Assembly: GCA_947579605.1 (NCBI GenBank)
Contig: OX388314.1
Coordinates: 5,084,001-5,148,000 of the forward strand
DNA from: Athripsodes cinereus
Lineage: Eukaryota; Arthropoda; Insecta; Trichoptera; Leptoceridae
Reading direction: 5' to 3'
Length of the DNA stretch: 64,000 nucleotides
Under the pieces are notes generated by a model. That model was not told the origin of the DNA and did no database searches. It was given only the letters and a program-made list of their open reading frames with translations. The position numbers and the translations under genes were made by a program. Within the stretch, counting starts at the first letter, position 1. Each line of letters begins with the position of its first letter. Positions 1 through 11,828 of the stretch are shown here, piece after piece.

Positions 1-195
1 AAGAAGTGTATAATAATACATATTTATGCAATAAAATTTTCATAATGACAAGTTTATGATTAATTTCCTACTCTGTTTAAAGGTAAAGACCCGAGTAAGG
101 TGATCAAGATTTTCATAACTGAAGATATTCTAGCATCATTTATTACGTGAAATTAATCTGCTGGCTACCCCATTTGCCGTATAGACAGAAATATA

Positions 196-2240
196 TGTTT
201 ATACATACTTAATGAATATCTTATCATGTAAAGTTGATGCTTTAAACATAGTACAGAGGGATATAAACATCATTGGCATCAGGGATTGGAAGAGTACATG
301 ACAAAATAAGGGGAGATGGAGGCGAATGTTGATGATGATGTATTATCAAATACAGATTGTATCACAAAAGACAAGATGACACAGTGAGCAAAAATTAGCA
401 AATTTGGAAGATACTTCATAGAAAATGAGAGATCAAAAATGAACTGATGATAAGCCCAAGCCCAACGCCTAAGCCCATCGTAAGCTCAAGTTTTGTGGCA
501 AAGAAAGGCGTGAGAGCACCAATGTGATTTTGTAAGCATAGCACCAATCAAGTAAAAATAAGTAGTACCTATAAAATTCGTATCCGACGCGAATCTCAAT
601 GTGTAAAAAGGGTCTGATTATTATGGCTGAGAAATGAGAGAATGAAACAGTGGGCGTTACTAAACCTCAAACAATCCCATAGCGACCAGATATTATTATT
701 GTAAGTAGGTACTTCAAAACTAAACTATCACACCCAGAACCACACACATTGACACCATAATTCTGATAAAACAATCCAAATACGCTCAATAAAGCAGGCA
801 CTAGTAGTAGCACAAATAACATCTACTCATGACTCACTGTAATGGACCAGTCGGTACTACATCATAATATGTATTTGTAATAAATTGAATTTGCACTAGC
901 TGCCCTATGGAAATGAATCATTCAATCATTCTCGTTAGACAATTAGTATTAATCCATTGATACAAGAAAAGTACGTACCTATCAGATTCATTGCTCTTAA
1001 GAACGTATTAAACATCATTTCAGTATTTTATAGACAAGCATACATAATTTACTCGGCATTAAAATACTAACAAAATTTTAGTTGAGGAAACATGAAACTG
1101 AGCATTTTAGCGCTTTGGCAAGGAAACTGAAATCTTTGAATGATGCCTTTAAAAATTAAAACGATCAAAAGCGGTTAGCACACATAACAGAGAAAAAATG
1201 TCGTTTTTCGTTTTTTTAAATGTTTTGTATGTCTTAAGTTGATATTTTGTTCTTTCTAAGACATGTTTTCTCCACTGGCTGTGACTTGATCTCTCCTCTC
1301 TCTTAGATAAATTTAACGTCAACTTATAACAAGTAGAACGGATGACGACACTTTCTGAAGTTAATCTATTCAATTTTTCATTCTATGGTTTTAAGATTAT
1401 AGATGTGAGTCAATCAATTCCACATGACCCGCCCATTGTCACTTTCTATGCAGTTCGTACAATTCATACACAACCATCGAAACAGGACATTCGAATGAGT
1501 ATGAAACCCACTTCTTAATACAAATTAGCGTCTTCCACGGCATTTCCTTTCAGTTTCGGTTCATTAATATTACCTGATTTTTTTAGGCTCGGTGTTGAGA
1601 TTGCAAGACTGATTAAGGATTTTAGTCTCGATGATTGTTTCGATACATACTCGTAAAATAAAAATCGATAGCCAAAATGTGTACATGTTGTGCATTATTA
1701 TAGTTGTACGAGATAAGAGGACGGTTCGTATTGGCACAGAATGAATACGAAATTTTTGATACATCCGGTAGGTATAGCAGCGAATCGTAGGAAGAATCAT
1801 ACCTAATACTAAAATGCAATATGGAATGTAAAACTTAATACGCAGATGATGTAGTATTAGTAGTATTATAAGTAGTAATAAAGGATAGAGATGGTCAAAG
1901 CCGACGCGACGCTTTCTAACGAGTTGATTCGTTCATTACAATTCATCAAATACCTGTGTTACACATAATTATAAAACACTAGATTAAATACTGAATTAAT
2001 CATTACATATGAATAGTTACAAAAATTAATAAAATTAGTGAAGTTTTTTTTGGAATCTGATTACATCTGCCTATCACGCTAGAAACACGTCATGAGAAGT
2101 TAGAAAGGTGTAAATATGTAAAAAAAAATAATCATCAGATTAATCGTTAAGTCGACTGCAAATGAAATAATTCCCTGAATTTACTGAACAAAAGTAGGTA
2201 AGTAAACTTAGTAATGCAGTGTTTGCATATATTATTTAAC
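196..2240. other. Gene-free DNA
   Basis: AT-rich with no convincing frame or repeat boundary. The short frames at 1149-1373 and 1570-1819 show no family motif or coding bias. Likewise 3520-4045, 5965-7015, 10130-11160, 12255-12910, 13880-14265 and 14400-15775 hold nothing I can name. Confidence 0.5.
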
Positions 2241-2259
2241 ATGTCTTAATCTTAGTGAG

Positions 2260-2386
2260 ATTAAAAAACAAATGCTTTTCCACTAAAATTTCAATTGACA
2301 GAAGCATCTTTCGTCTTCCAAAGACATTGCCAGTCTCTCTTAATTTAAATTTATCTAGTGGAAAAAAACATTTGTTTTTTTTTTAA
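2260..2386. repeat. Long inverted repeat (about 25-bp arms)
   Basis: attaaaaaacaaatg plus cttttccacta (2260-2285) is complemented by tagtggaaaaaaacatttg plus ttttttttttaat (2356-2386) across a 70-base spacer. It could be a small foldback MITE or a hairpin RNA. No target duplication was identified. Confidence 0.55.
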
Positions 2387-2879
2387 TTTCATTACGGCAT
2401 TTTACTACCTAAACACCGACACAGTGAAAAAGGTCTTAGTGTTTAATTTTCTACCTTGTACTTTATCAAGATATAGCAATGTGAAAATTTAATCAGAGAA
2501 GAGATTTTTTGAAATGTGTAAATTTTCTGAATGACCTATTGACGGATGATATTGTACAGTTTCTTAAATGAGTCGACTCTTTTTAGCGATTCGTTTCCTA
2601 ACGGTTCATCACTATAGTATATAATATTAGAGAATTTGCGTGCGGCGATGTGATGGTACGGGCGAAATAATATTATCTGATGATATTATTGCAATCATGA
2701 GTGACTTTCAAACTGCCCGACAGACAACAAAGTCAAAGAGACACACATGAAGTCAATAATCTATGCCAGGCCGGCATTAATACAAGTACTGAATACGGGA
2801 AGGCACTTACAAGTAATATCTATATACAGAATAACAAACTACTTCCTTAGTTCCTAAAAGATAATACTCAACAAACTAA

Positions 2880-2975
2880 ACTCAGCTATGAGGCCATCAC
2901 CCATTCTGAGTTACTTTTTGAGACAGGCACGGAGAGGATGACTATGTAATATATACGTGTACCACCACGGTATAA
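2880..2975 (+). repeat. Family A right end, degraded
   Basis: aggccatcacccattctgag, then aggcacggagaggatgacta, then ccaccacggtata. A second short trace is at 155-190 (ctgctggctaccccatttgccgtata). Confidence 0.4.
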
Positions 2976-2979
2976 ATTA

Positions 2980-3507
2980 TTATAATAATTATTATTTTAA
3001 ACATTTACACCATTGTAAATTGTTCATTTTTATCCAATTAATACAATTACCTTATTTACATTTTACTCATTGACACCTAAATTGACCACACTAAATATTT
3101 GTTTTTGTTTCGACATTTTTCAATAATTTGACTTTTCTCAGTTTCTATTGACACTGAATATTATTAATTCTACAACATCCATTTTTTAAAGACTGTGTGC
3201 TACTTGACGTCCGATTTATTTTTGTTTTAAATAATTTCATAAATACTCTTTTATTGAAAATTTGACAATATAACCTACTATCGAATTGACTTGTGATCCA
3301 TTGACATTTTTTTTCCATTCATAACTTATGCTGTGATACTGATAGTTGTGTTGTTTTTTGTGTTTTTTTTTTTTTATTTTTTATTATGATTGTTGTGTCT
3401 TAATATTCTACACTTGCATATACATCATATGAACTATGTATGTAAATATACAACATGTAAAACGCTAGCGCCGTGAATTGTTAATAAATAAATAAATAAA
3501 AAAAAGT
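2980..3507 (+). mobile_element. Probable 3' UTR/tail of a non-LTR element
   Basis: T-rich non-coding block ending gttaataaataaataaataaa plus an A run. Periodic tail units of this kind are typical of LINE or SINE 3' ends. No coding portion was found upstream. Confidence 0.4.
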
Positions 3508-4047
3508 CACCCTGCACTGAGACCATAACAGCTTTTGGCCAAGGCCATCTGAGCAGAAAAAAAAACAAAGTCTAAAAAAAGCAACATAGAAAAAATCGAA
3601 AGAGACATCATCAAAAAGAAACAACAGAATCAAAGGAGAGTCTCTAGCCTGACGATAAAGTCATTTTAAGTTATGTTGGAAATATCAACATGATGAACAT
3701 TCAAATTATTAAATAATTTTATAGCGTTCTCGACAGGAGAATTCGGGATTGTGTTTGTTCTGCTATTATAAATGTATGCAATACTGATCGTTCTCTTCGT
3801 GCTGAAAATTTATGACATTTAAATTAGGTAATGGTGTAATTCATCAATACTGAAATGAAGATGTCATAAAATATTTTGTGCATGATGTTCAGTGGTGTTT
3901 GGGTTAGTTGGAAGATATCGCTTCTACGATAAACTCGCTCATAGCAGAATATCGTTTATTTGTATCACATTATTAAATAATACAGTAATTGCTGATGATA
4001 TAAATTTTGCAATAAATTATATTATTTAATACGAATACTTACTATTT

Positions 4048-4192
4048 TACAGCCACTCGAAAAGTAACGTGGTATTACGATATTCTTGATTTTTTGCCCG
4101 GAGTGGAAAATGATCCAAGCAGGAGGGTGGGAACATCAGGAAGAAAAAGACAACGCAGTTTATCCGAAGAATTGAATACATCTATCAGAATC
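4048..4192 (+). CDS. Possible exon with MADF-domain-like segment
   Basis: After a T-rich tract ending ttttacag, one frame is open for 47 codons: TRKVTWYYDILDFLPGVEN then RRVGTSGRKRQRSLSEELNT, up to a possible donor atc|gtaggt. The W-Y-Y…FL pattern matches the last helix of MADF DNA-binding domains, which are common and expanded in insects. The rest of a MADF domain was not found upstream. It may be part of a gene entering from the left, or a pseudogene fragment. Confidence 0.35.
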
Positions 4193-4537
4193 GTAGGTTA
4201 TATATTTTATTGATGATTTTAGTTAAAATAAACTAAATAAAGCTATCAATAACAATAATTATACGCTCTCAATTGCTCTTACAATAATAATAGTAAATAA
4301 AAAATCCCATTACATGCAATTTTACGTGGAAAGAATGCGGAATCTTGTCTAGACCGGATATATATATACCTATTATATTATGACCTTAGATAAATCGGTT
4401 ATCGTTGGAATTCAGATAGATAGATACCACCTGGTTTGCAACTGATATTTATCAAAATATCCCAAATAACAATATTAATAATGATTTGTCATGCACATAA
4501 AAAAACCATCGCAAAAGTTAATATGGTTTAGAGTTTT

Positions 4538-4712
4538 AGACACGTGAAGTGAATGGACGATGAAAGAATGGCGAAGAGGGTATATTTTTTATCTAAAATA
4601 GTGGGTGTGAGAAAGCAGAAACTTCAAAGACCATGTATGAAAAACTGGATGAATGCGGAGGAGGCGAAAGAAGTATATAAGGATAGATCATCTGTGCCAG
4701 CTAGCATGTAGA
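4538..4712 (+). mobile_element. LINE ORF2 C-terminal relic
   Basis: A frame with one internal TGA reads FRHVK-stop-MDDERMAKRVYF, then MKNWMNAEEAKEVYKDRS and a TAG. This is the 'HVERMDDxR…EEAKxxxxDRxxWR' C-terminal pattern of many insect LINE ORF2 proteins. Degraded copy; no clear ends or target duplication seen. Confidence 0.6.
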
Positions 4713-5052
4713 GAGTTTCCAACTACGCTACCGTTATTGGGGATAAAGGCGAAAATTCGCACACCCTCATTCTGAAGATTCCGCCATATTTGCGGGTATG
4801 AATGGTTGGACTGCAAATCACCCTCACGAACACGGCCATTCAGCCCGGATGATTAAAATATTTCTATTACTGTCAAATTCGGGAAAACCTCCAAAATAAA
4901 GCTAAGTTTGTGTGTGTGTGAAGGGATTCGCGTTCACAGCGCGTTAAATTTAAACAACTGAATTTAAAATACTAATATTATTCTTATATTATGTAGATAT
5001 ATATACAGTTATTTTGACGTATTTACAAGATCGCATACAATGAGTCGATGCA

Positions 5053-5211
5053 ATGCCATCACGGTTGCAGAAAAAGAAGGATTTAGTTGATCGCGTGTGC
5101 AGTAAAAGGAGCTTACAATATGATTGCAAACAAGACGCCATTAAGTCTACGACTACCAGAAAGGTCATCTTAAATGTAGAAGAACAGCTTATCTTCGGCA
5201 GTGAAATCTAA
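5053..5211 (+). pseudogene. Short frame with weak psq/pogo HTH resemblance
   Basis: 53 codons from ATG to TAA: MPSRLQKKKDLVDRV, then SLQYDCKQDAIKSTTTRKV and EEQLIFGSEI. The order basic N-terminus, SL..xCKQ..IK.TT..RKV, then EEQL loosely fits the N-terminal HTH of pogo-type transposases. Could equally be chance; no transposon ends seen. Confidence 0.22.
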
Positions 5212-5814
5212 TTCTAAATAATTCCATTGATAATAATTATTGATCTAACATAAAAAAATAGATGAAGATTTTAAGGAAAAAATCTGGTGTCCAATTGATT
5301 TTCTAGTGACGGTCTAAATATTTTTTCGATTCTGAAAATTATTATACATAAATTGGCGGTGGAAATATTTATTTCATTTTAATTTCTTTTCCTCCTGTTA
5401 TTCGCAACAACTAGATTGATGATAATACTGATATCGAACTCAGCGGGAGACAGAGAGTTCAATAAACCTAATGATTGCCAGAAGATGAGTCGTGCAATCA
5501 AGCCGAAGCGTCCAGAGTTCATGCAATGAGAAACATAAGGAGCCATAGGCGATGAATGTACATTGAAATAGCGTAAATATAATTACAACTTTTTATTATT
5601 TCACAAAACATGTAAAACGTGCGATGAAGAATTTATCTATGGATTTAAGCAATTCTCGATGAATTAATAAATTATTCACATCAATTCAATTCGGAAAATG
5701 AACAGAATAAATAAATTAACTAGACCCACGAACCCTTCATTTCCAGATTGAACATAATGTTTCTGTTTGTTTTTTGAACATTTTTAAAAGGACATTCTGG
5801 AGGTGGGGAAAAAC

Positions 5815-5965
5815 AGGTTCCCCTGATTGTGAATGTGCAGATGTGCAAACGGTGAGGCACATAGCACAGAACTGCCATCTCAAAAAATTCAGCGGGGACC
5901 TTTAGGACATCAGGCGGTGAACTGGCTATTAGCGCTGGAGTCAAAATTGAAGAGGATACGACGCA
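5815..5965 (+). mobile_element. CR1/Jockey-like LINE C-terminal relic
   Basis: A plus-strand frame reads CECADVQTVRHIAQNCHLKK then FSGDL before breaking. This is the C-x-C…QT.xHI…C zinc-knuckle-like end of CR1/Jockey ORF2 proteins. The overlapping 68-codon frame (5833-6039) is a shadow of it. Confidence 0.55.
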
Positions 5966-7019
5966 GCCCACATGGGTTAAGATTAATCAACACACTAAGG
6001 CATACGAAAAGTAAAGTAAGTAAGGACACTGCGTACTGAGTAAGAAAAATCGGCGTGCGTCGAAAGAAGTGTCAGGCCAGAGGGTATAGATAGATAAATA
6101 CATTAGGAAAGCAGACATTCTTTTAGAAACCATGTTTACTCAATGTAACATTGAGCAAAATCTAATCGGAAAAAGACGGAAAGGCATCCCAACGCTTACG
6201 AATTGGCTCTAAGCTGGCTTTAATGACCAATTTCTGTGTCCGTGGCCAATATTAAAAAAATTCGCTACTAAACTCACTCACCGTCACGATATAAGGTCCA
6301 CCAATCAAGAAACATTTTATGCAAACCTTAGAAGCAACTATTTTTTTGGGATCTCACTGCATGTTGTGCTCAAATACAGTTATTTATACAATAAAAAAAT
6401 AGTAAAAGTCTTAACCAAGTTTTTTATCATCACGGGTAGGCTAAAGAGAACGGCCTGGAGATTAATTTTTGATAACTTGTCTTTGGAAATCCTTAGAACA
6501 AGGCTCAGATAGTACTATAAAAACTTTTATTTTATCGGGCGTATGCAGAGTCTTAACAGGTAATGATACAAATATTGCGAAGTTTAGAATAATGATGACC
6601 TCCATTTTAAATGTCACATTTTTTAGTTGATTGGTAAAAATTAATTGAAATCTTTTTCTATCACGCCCCATTCACGTCTTCGAAGAGAAGAAACAAATTG
6701 TGGGAACTTGCATATTCTCTCTTCTTTTCTCTTTTTCTCACTCCATCTCAAAAACACAATCTAAGTGAATTAGGAATGCTTGAAAGATTTTGCGATATTT
6801 TATTCGATCTGAACATCCACATTTAAAACCATATGATTCTGGGTTTGAAATAAATCAGAATACATCTTCGATCATTCTCACAGTAAGCAATATGCTTGTG
6901 TCGTGAGTGAAGTAAGCCAAAAACGAAAGGTTGTAATTCAGCGGAAGAATCTTTCAATTCAATTTCTGACTCTATGTACTGTCAGGCTGTTGACCACCTC
7001 TAAAATGACAGTTTCTGTG

Positions 7020-7265
7020 TTGTTACAGTGCATCTGTTGGCTACCTCAGAATTGCCGTGATAGGATAGATTAATAAATAATTGTATCCATGTATCTAACC
7101 ATCATGGCATCCACCATAAAAGGGGTAGCCATTAGAATGAAATAAACCTTCAGGTCGTGCTCATCGCTGAACTGAACACGTTAAATATCTCATTCGCGAC
7201 GTTCTCCGATTAACCGACTTTCACAGGATACTCGAAAACTTACAAAAAAGAGTGGGATACCTATT
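7020..7265. repeat. Two head-to-head family A fragments
   Basis: Plus-oriented right end at 7028-7070 (tgttggctacctcagaattgccgtgat), then a reverse copy at 7095-7265 (caccataaaaggggtagcc … tcatcgctgaactgaa … ctcgaaaacttacaaaaaagag). The two right ends face each other. Confidence 0.5.
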
Positions 7266-7789
7266 ATTTACCGAAGTCTCCTCGGTGATAGAGAGATACA
7301 TAAACATATGACATCATGTTCTAGATACTATATGATTAACATAATATCTAGTATGATCTATGAGACAGGTCGGTATATTATCTTGAATGAAGAGAATTGT
7401 CATTAATACCATACATCACGATGTTAAATGTGTCTGTTGTAGCAAACTTTTAACTACATATTAAACTTATTCATTTCAAACAAATGTTGAAATATTTAAT
7501 GATTTAAAGAAATATATGGCATTTTCGCTGAAGATCTTGAAGCCATGTGTATATTATAAGACAGAGAGGTTACGTTAAAATATATTGACCAAAACAGGAA
7601 TAAATTAGTGATTCGAAAGACTTGGTTCTGTGTAGTTGTCAGCGGTCTCCTAAAGCAAATTATATTCTTTATGAATTTAGCCATCTCTTCACTGCTGGAT
7701 ACAGGTCTCATCAAAGCGTCACGATTTTGTGCTCTCTGCTTCAACTTTCGTCTTGCGATTGAAATAATGTCGTCCGTCATCTTATCTTC

Positions 7790-7995
7790 TTTTGCTACTT
7801 CATGGTTGCTATTTGAGGGTTCAAGGAGTCCATCTACTATCGTCTCATCTCGCCATCTGACCTGCCTATTGCCACTTAAGCTTTGCGACACGATCCATAA
7901 TATCTGTGACTTTTGTTAGGTGTTTGATGTCTTCGTTTCTAATTTTATCTCTCAGACTCACCCCCAACATTCGTTTTTCTGTAGATCTATGTGAG
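7790..7995 (-). mobile_element. LINE ORF2 C-terminal relic, frameshifted
   Basis: Reads MLGVSLRDKIRNEDIKHLTK then VTDIMDRVAKLKWQ, stop, AGQMARRDDSRWT on the minus strand. This is the LINE segment usually written 'RMLGVSLRDRIRN…KLKWQWAGH.ARR.D.RW', here broken by a stop at the Trp position. The adjoining minus frame down to 7496 continues open for 131 codons (SIARRKLKQRAQNRDALMRP and onward), but I cannot assign that part. Confidence 0.65.
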
Positions 7996-8660
7996 CAGTT
8001 TAGTCTATGGACATGTACATCATTTACTTAATTTTTTCGCTTGATAAAACAAGGCAAAAATGAGCATAAATTCATTACAAATAATTCTATAAATTTTGCG
8101 CATTAAAGTTGATTAGGATTAGTGTATGTAATGTAGGGCAAATTTAATATTATGAGTAGGTACTGCACAACTTTGAACGATTATGAATCTAAGCCTCCTA
8201 AATGAACAAGCCATTTTAGTAATTTAATATTCGCAATATCTTAGTAACTAGGTGTTCAAATTCTGATTATAGCTTACGTAGCACTGTATGTATGTAGTTG
8301 TTGTCAACCAGTCTTGTGTGGTACATTTCATTGCAAACGATGCTGTCATCACAATATTATGATATATTATACAGTGGAACCTTTCATAACGAGTACCTCT
8401 CATAACGAGTAATTCGCATAACGAGCAAAAAAAAATGAGAAAAAGTTGCTCCCATAACGAGCGACATTTCGCATAACGAGTTACAGAGAAAGGGTAGGTA
8501 AGTCCCTTTTACACGACATATACTTGTGACCTTGTGAGCCGGGACTTCCGCAGTTTTCACAATCAGTCTGTGTTTAGTACTCGCTCCGTTAGCGCCTTAG
8601 TTTCGCATGTGATCACCCATTCTTTCAAAATTTGTATTAATATTATTAGTATTTTTTTAT

Positions 8661-8936
8661 GTGCAAAGTTTTATAATCCGTTCAAAATTGTCCCCGAAGA
8701 AAAAAACACAAGAAGACAGCCAGAAGAGAGTAAAAATAACTGTTGAAATGAAACGTAAAATCATTGAAAACCGAGAACAAGGTGTGAGCGTGGCATATCT
8801 AGCGCGCACATACTATCGGTCAACATCAACGATCTGCACTATTCTCAAGAACAAAGATAAAATTAATAAGATGGATGCTTCAAAGGGAGTGTCAAGAACG
8901 TCTTCGAAACGGCTACGTTTACGGTTAGTTTTCTAG
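8661..8936 (+). pseudogene. Truncated pogo/Tigger transposase, HTH domain only
   Basis: 91 codons. Residues about 20-75 match the HTH that binds the terminal repeats in Tigger/CENP-B proteins: KITVEMKRKII, then GVSVAYLARTY, then STICTILKNKDKI. The frame runs into unrelated AT-rich sequence after KRLRLRLVF. The CENPB second HTH and the DDE domain are missing, so it is a relic or at most a free DNA-binding peptide. Confidence 0.7.
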
Positions 8937-9084
8937 TTAAAAATGGTTAATTATTTGTCATAAATTCATATTTTTAATTAGGTACATTTTTTTTTCCAAA
9001 TCTAAATTGTATTCCAAGTTGTTACATTCATTTATAAGTAATTTTATTTGAATATACGTTAATAAAAAAAAAATCAATGAGTAC

Positions 9085-9322
9085 ATACGTACATACCATC
9101 ACGCCGCTTCCCTCGCGGGGTAGGCAGAAAGGATCGAGCGCCACTTCCTTCTATCTTTGCATACATCTTTCGCTTCCGTCACTGTCATGCAATTCCTCAT
9201 GCATGCTCTCCTGTTCAATGTGCTCAACACGTGACCGTCCTGTAGGATTTGATTTAAATGATCTTGCCATTTAATCCTCGGACGTCCACGTCTCCGAGCA
9301 CCATTCCTCTCAGCCAAATATC
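9085..9322 (-). mobile_element. 5'-truncated LINE tail nested in the pogo element
   Basis: Flanked by the 13-bp direct repeat aatcaatgagtac (9072-9084 and 9323-9335), a target-site duplication. On the minus strand it encodes the last 70 or so residues of a LINE ORF2: GRPRIKWQDHLNQIL, then RRACMRNCMTV, then DRRKWRSILSAYPAREAA and a TGA stop followed by TGGTATG. Only the 3' end is present, as expected of abortive target-primed reverse transcription. Confidence 0.8.
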
Positions 9323-9789
9323 AATCAATGAGTACTCCAAGAATACTTATTCAATAATAAAATTAATGTATTACAGAACACTGTTTTACTTCCACTTCAC
9401 ATTTCGAAAATTTAATACTTATTCTTTCGGCATGGAACGCATTATCGTATTTTACATTGATTTCTATGGAAAAAAATGTTTCGCATAACGAGTAAGAGTC
9501 TGGAACGAATTAAACTCGTTATGAGAGGTTCCACTGTACTATCATGTAGAGAAAGAGCAGCAGAAAAAGATTGACAGAATCGTTGCTATATTACTACAGT
9601 ACTACCACTACTCAGTAACACTTTGATCTACTTTCTCTTGTCCATAGCCTAAAACATAATATCACATATTCTGTTATTATTAAGAATATTGTTCTAGTAT
9701 CCCCGTATAAATATTTGAATCCGTTAGTAAATATGACAGATGTTAATGTGTTCATTTAGATAATATTATATATTTATTCACATAAATAA

Positions 9790-10125
9790 CCCCCCATCCC
9801 CTTTCCATTCCCCTTTTAAAGTGCCAAATTTGTGAAAGCGGAATAAAAAAAAGAGAAGAAAATATATATTATGTTGGAAAATGTGAAGTGTTTGTTGATG
9901 TATTTTTTTTACATACGTTTTGTAAGTGTAGATGTATTTGTATGAATGGGTTGTAATGTGTGTGCGAGATTGTGACTTGTAATCTGTGTTTGTTTTGTAT
10001 GTTATTGCTGAAGTGTGCACTGTTTGGATGTAAGACTGTTGGAATGTTATTATTGCTAACATACTTGTATTTTACATGTCTTTCATCTGTTGTGTACCAT
10101 ATTTAATAAAATAAATAAATAATGA
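9790..10125 (+). mobile_element. Probable 3' UTR/tail of a non-LTR element
   Basis: GT-rich non-coding block (ttgtaagtgtagatgtattt, tgtgtgtgcgagattgtg) ending in ttaataaaataaataaataa. The minus-strand 94-codon frame is its shadow. Confidence 0.4.
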
Positions 10126-11164
10126 CACATTTAATACACATAAAAAACATACATATTAAAATAGCATAGACCATTATGCATAAGTATAAAAAATGAGAAT
10201 AGAAAGCAAAAAATACACGACACTAACCAAATAGACAATCCGGGTGTGCATACGTGCCAAAATAAGCAAGGAGACAAGGACTATGCAATCGGCACCCGCA
10301 GGAGCCTCAGTAAATGTCTGCATCGAGACGAGCCATTAACAATCAAAGAGACCACGCAATCCCACAAACACACGTCCCAGAAACAACACAAAGCAATCAT
10401 ACGATATTAAGCTTCACAAAGCTATTTGCTTATATATCCTTTAAAGCCGCTTTCAGTAGACAAGCGATCGGGGTTGTTTGAGAAAATCATTTTCTATGGA
10501 AAAGTTATCTAAGTAGATAAATACGAAAAAAAATCTACATTATTTGTAAGTATTTTAGTAATTTTTGCACTTCTCTATAAAATATTTGATATATATAATC
10601 AATCAGTGTCTATTTTATTTTTATTCCCTGGTTAAAGCCGGGTTAAAAATAACGTGTTAATCATAAATAGTATCTCAGATCATAATAATTTAAACGTATG
10701 TCCATAATGCGAGTAATATGTCGTATGGAAGCAAGTATGTACCGTGAAACCTATACGAGATATCTCAATTCAGATCTCATTTATACTTCTGCCAATAAAT
10801 CATAGTGTAAGATTGATACTATTCACGAGAGAGAAGGTGCGATAGCGATATAGAAAGAGGAAAAGTTGCTGGCAACGAGGTAAATGGTGCAATCCGACCA
10901 ATTGTCGCGAATAGAAATATTTCTATTGCAGCCAACAGCTTGGTGCACTATTTTACGTAGTATTAAGATTGTTTCACTTTGGATGATCATCCAGAGTGTC
11001 GGTGTCAAAGCTGTTCCTCAAAATTGAACACGTCTATTCACACTTATTCATCCGATGCTTTCACCGTCACGGCAATATTCACGGTCATGTCGTCTGCAGT
11101 TTGACACATTTTCGTAAAAAAATTAAATGAAAAATAACAGTTATTCAAAATTAAAACAAATTAT

Positions 11165-11335
11165 ACAACATGAGAATAAGACAAAGACCATATAAACCAG
11201 CCATGGAGGGAGAGGACGACTATGTGTTGAGCATATTGAGCATGAGAGCATTCATGAGGAATTGTACGACAGTCATGGAAGCGAAAAGTATATGCAAGGA
11301 TAAGAGTAATTGGTGTTCGACGGGTGTGATGGATT
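11165..11335 (+). mobile_element. LINE ORF2 C-terminal relic
   Basis: Reads RIRQRPYKPAMEGEDDYVLS, then MRAFMRNCTTVMEAKSICKD, then KSNWCSTG. Same family as the 9085-9322 tail (MRNCMTVTEAKDVCKD), but more diverged and lacking the SAYP end. Confidence 0.6.
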
Positions 11336-11828
11336 TTAAAAAGTTTCAAATGCTGACTTTAACAATTTTATATCTAGAACAAGAACAAAAGACTCTGAAC
11401 CTGAATTGTTTCGATTAGGAACCAGAGGTTTTATCACTGAGTTAGAGATCGCTTCACTTTTAATACGTGGGATGTACCTATATATTTTTATATCTAGTTA
11501 TTGATATGTGATATGTTACGAATATAATATTAAGTAATATCATACAGAAGTATGTACGTATGTTTAAGATCAAAGTGAATAATAATAAAAGCTAAATGAT
11601 AGTATTAGGCACTAACCGAATGTGATGTAAGCTAAAATAAACACAGCGTAATGTATAACCGTAGCGATTACTGTGATTACACGTTATCCGAAGTACGAGA
11701 TGTGATCAAATAGCTAAGAGACTGTTTATTTGTTAACAAAGTATACGGCTAAATAGCCTTTACAGTACAATAGCTACAAAAAAACATAATTTTAAGAGAC
11801 AATGAATATAACAACATGACAATAGAAG

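Larger units (their letters stand above)
8372..9536 (+). mobile_element. Pogo/Tigger-like DNA transposon, internally deleted
   Basis: The ends are cagtggaacctttcataacgag and its inverted copy (…ctcgttatgagaggttccactg), flanked by TA duplications (8370-8371, 9537-9538), as in the Tc1-mariner/pogo superfamily. Subterminal 'cataacgag' words are repeated several times near both ends. The frame at 8661-8936 encodes a CENP-B/Tigger-type N-terminal helix-turn-helix (EMKRKIIENREQGVSVAYLA… then TICTILKNKDKI). No DDE catalytic domain follows, so the copy cannot transpose on its own. A LINE tail is inserted at 9085-9322. Confidence 0.85.

Noticed and set aside
9778..10062. 94-codon minus frame
   Set aside because: Low-complexity translation of a GT-rich retroelement tail.
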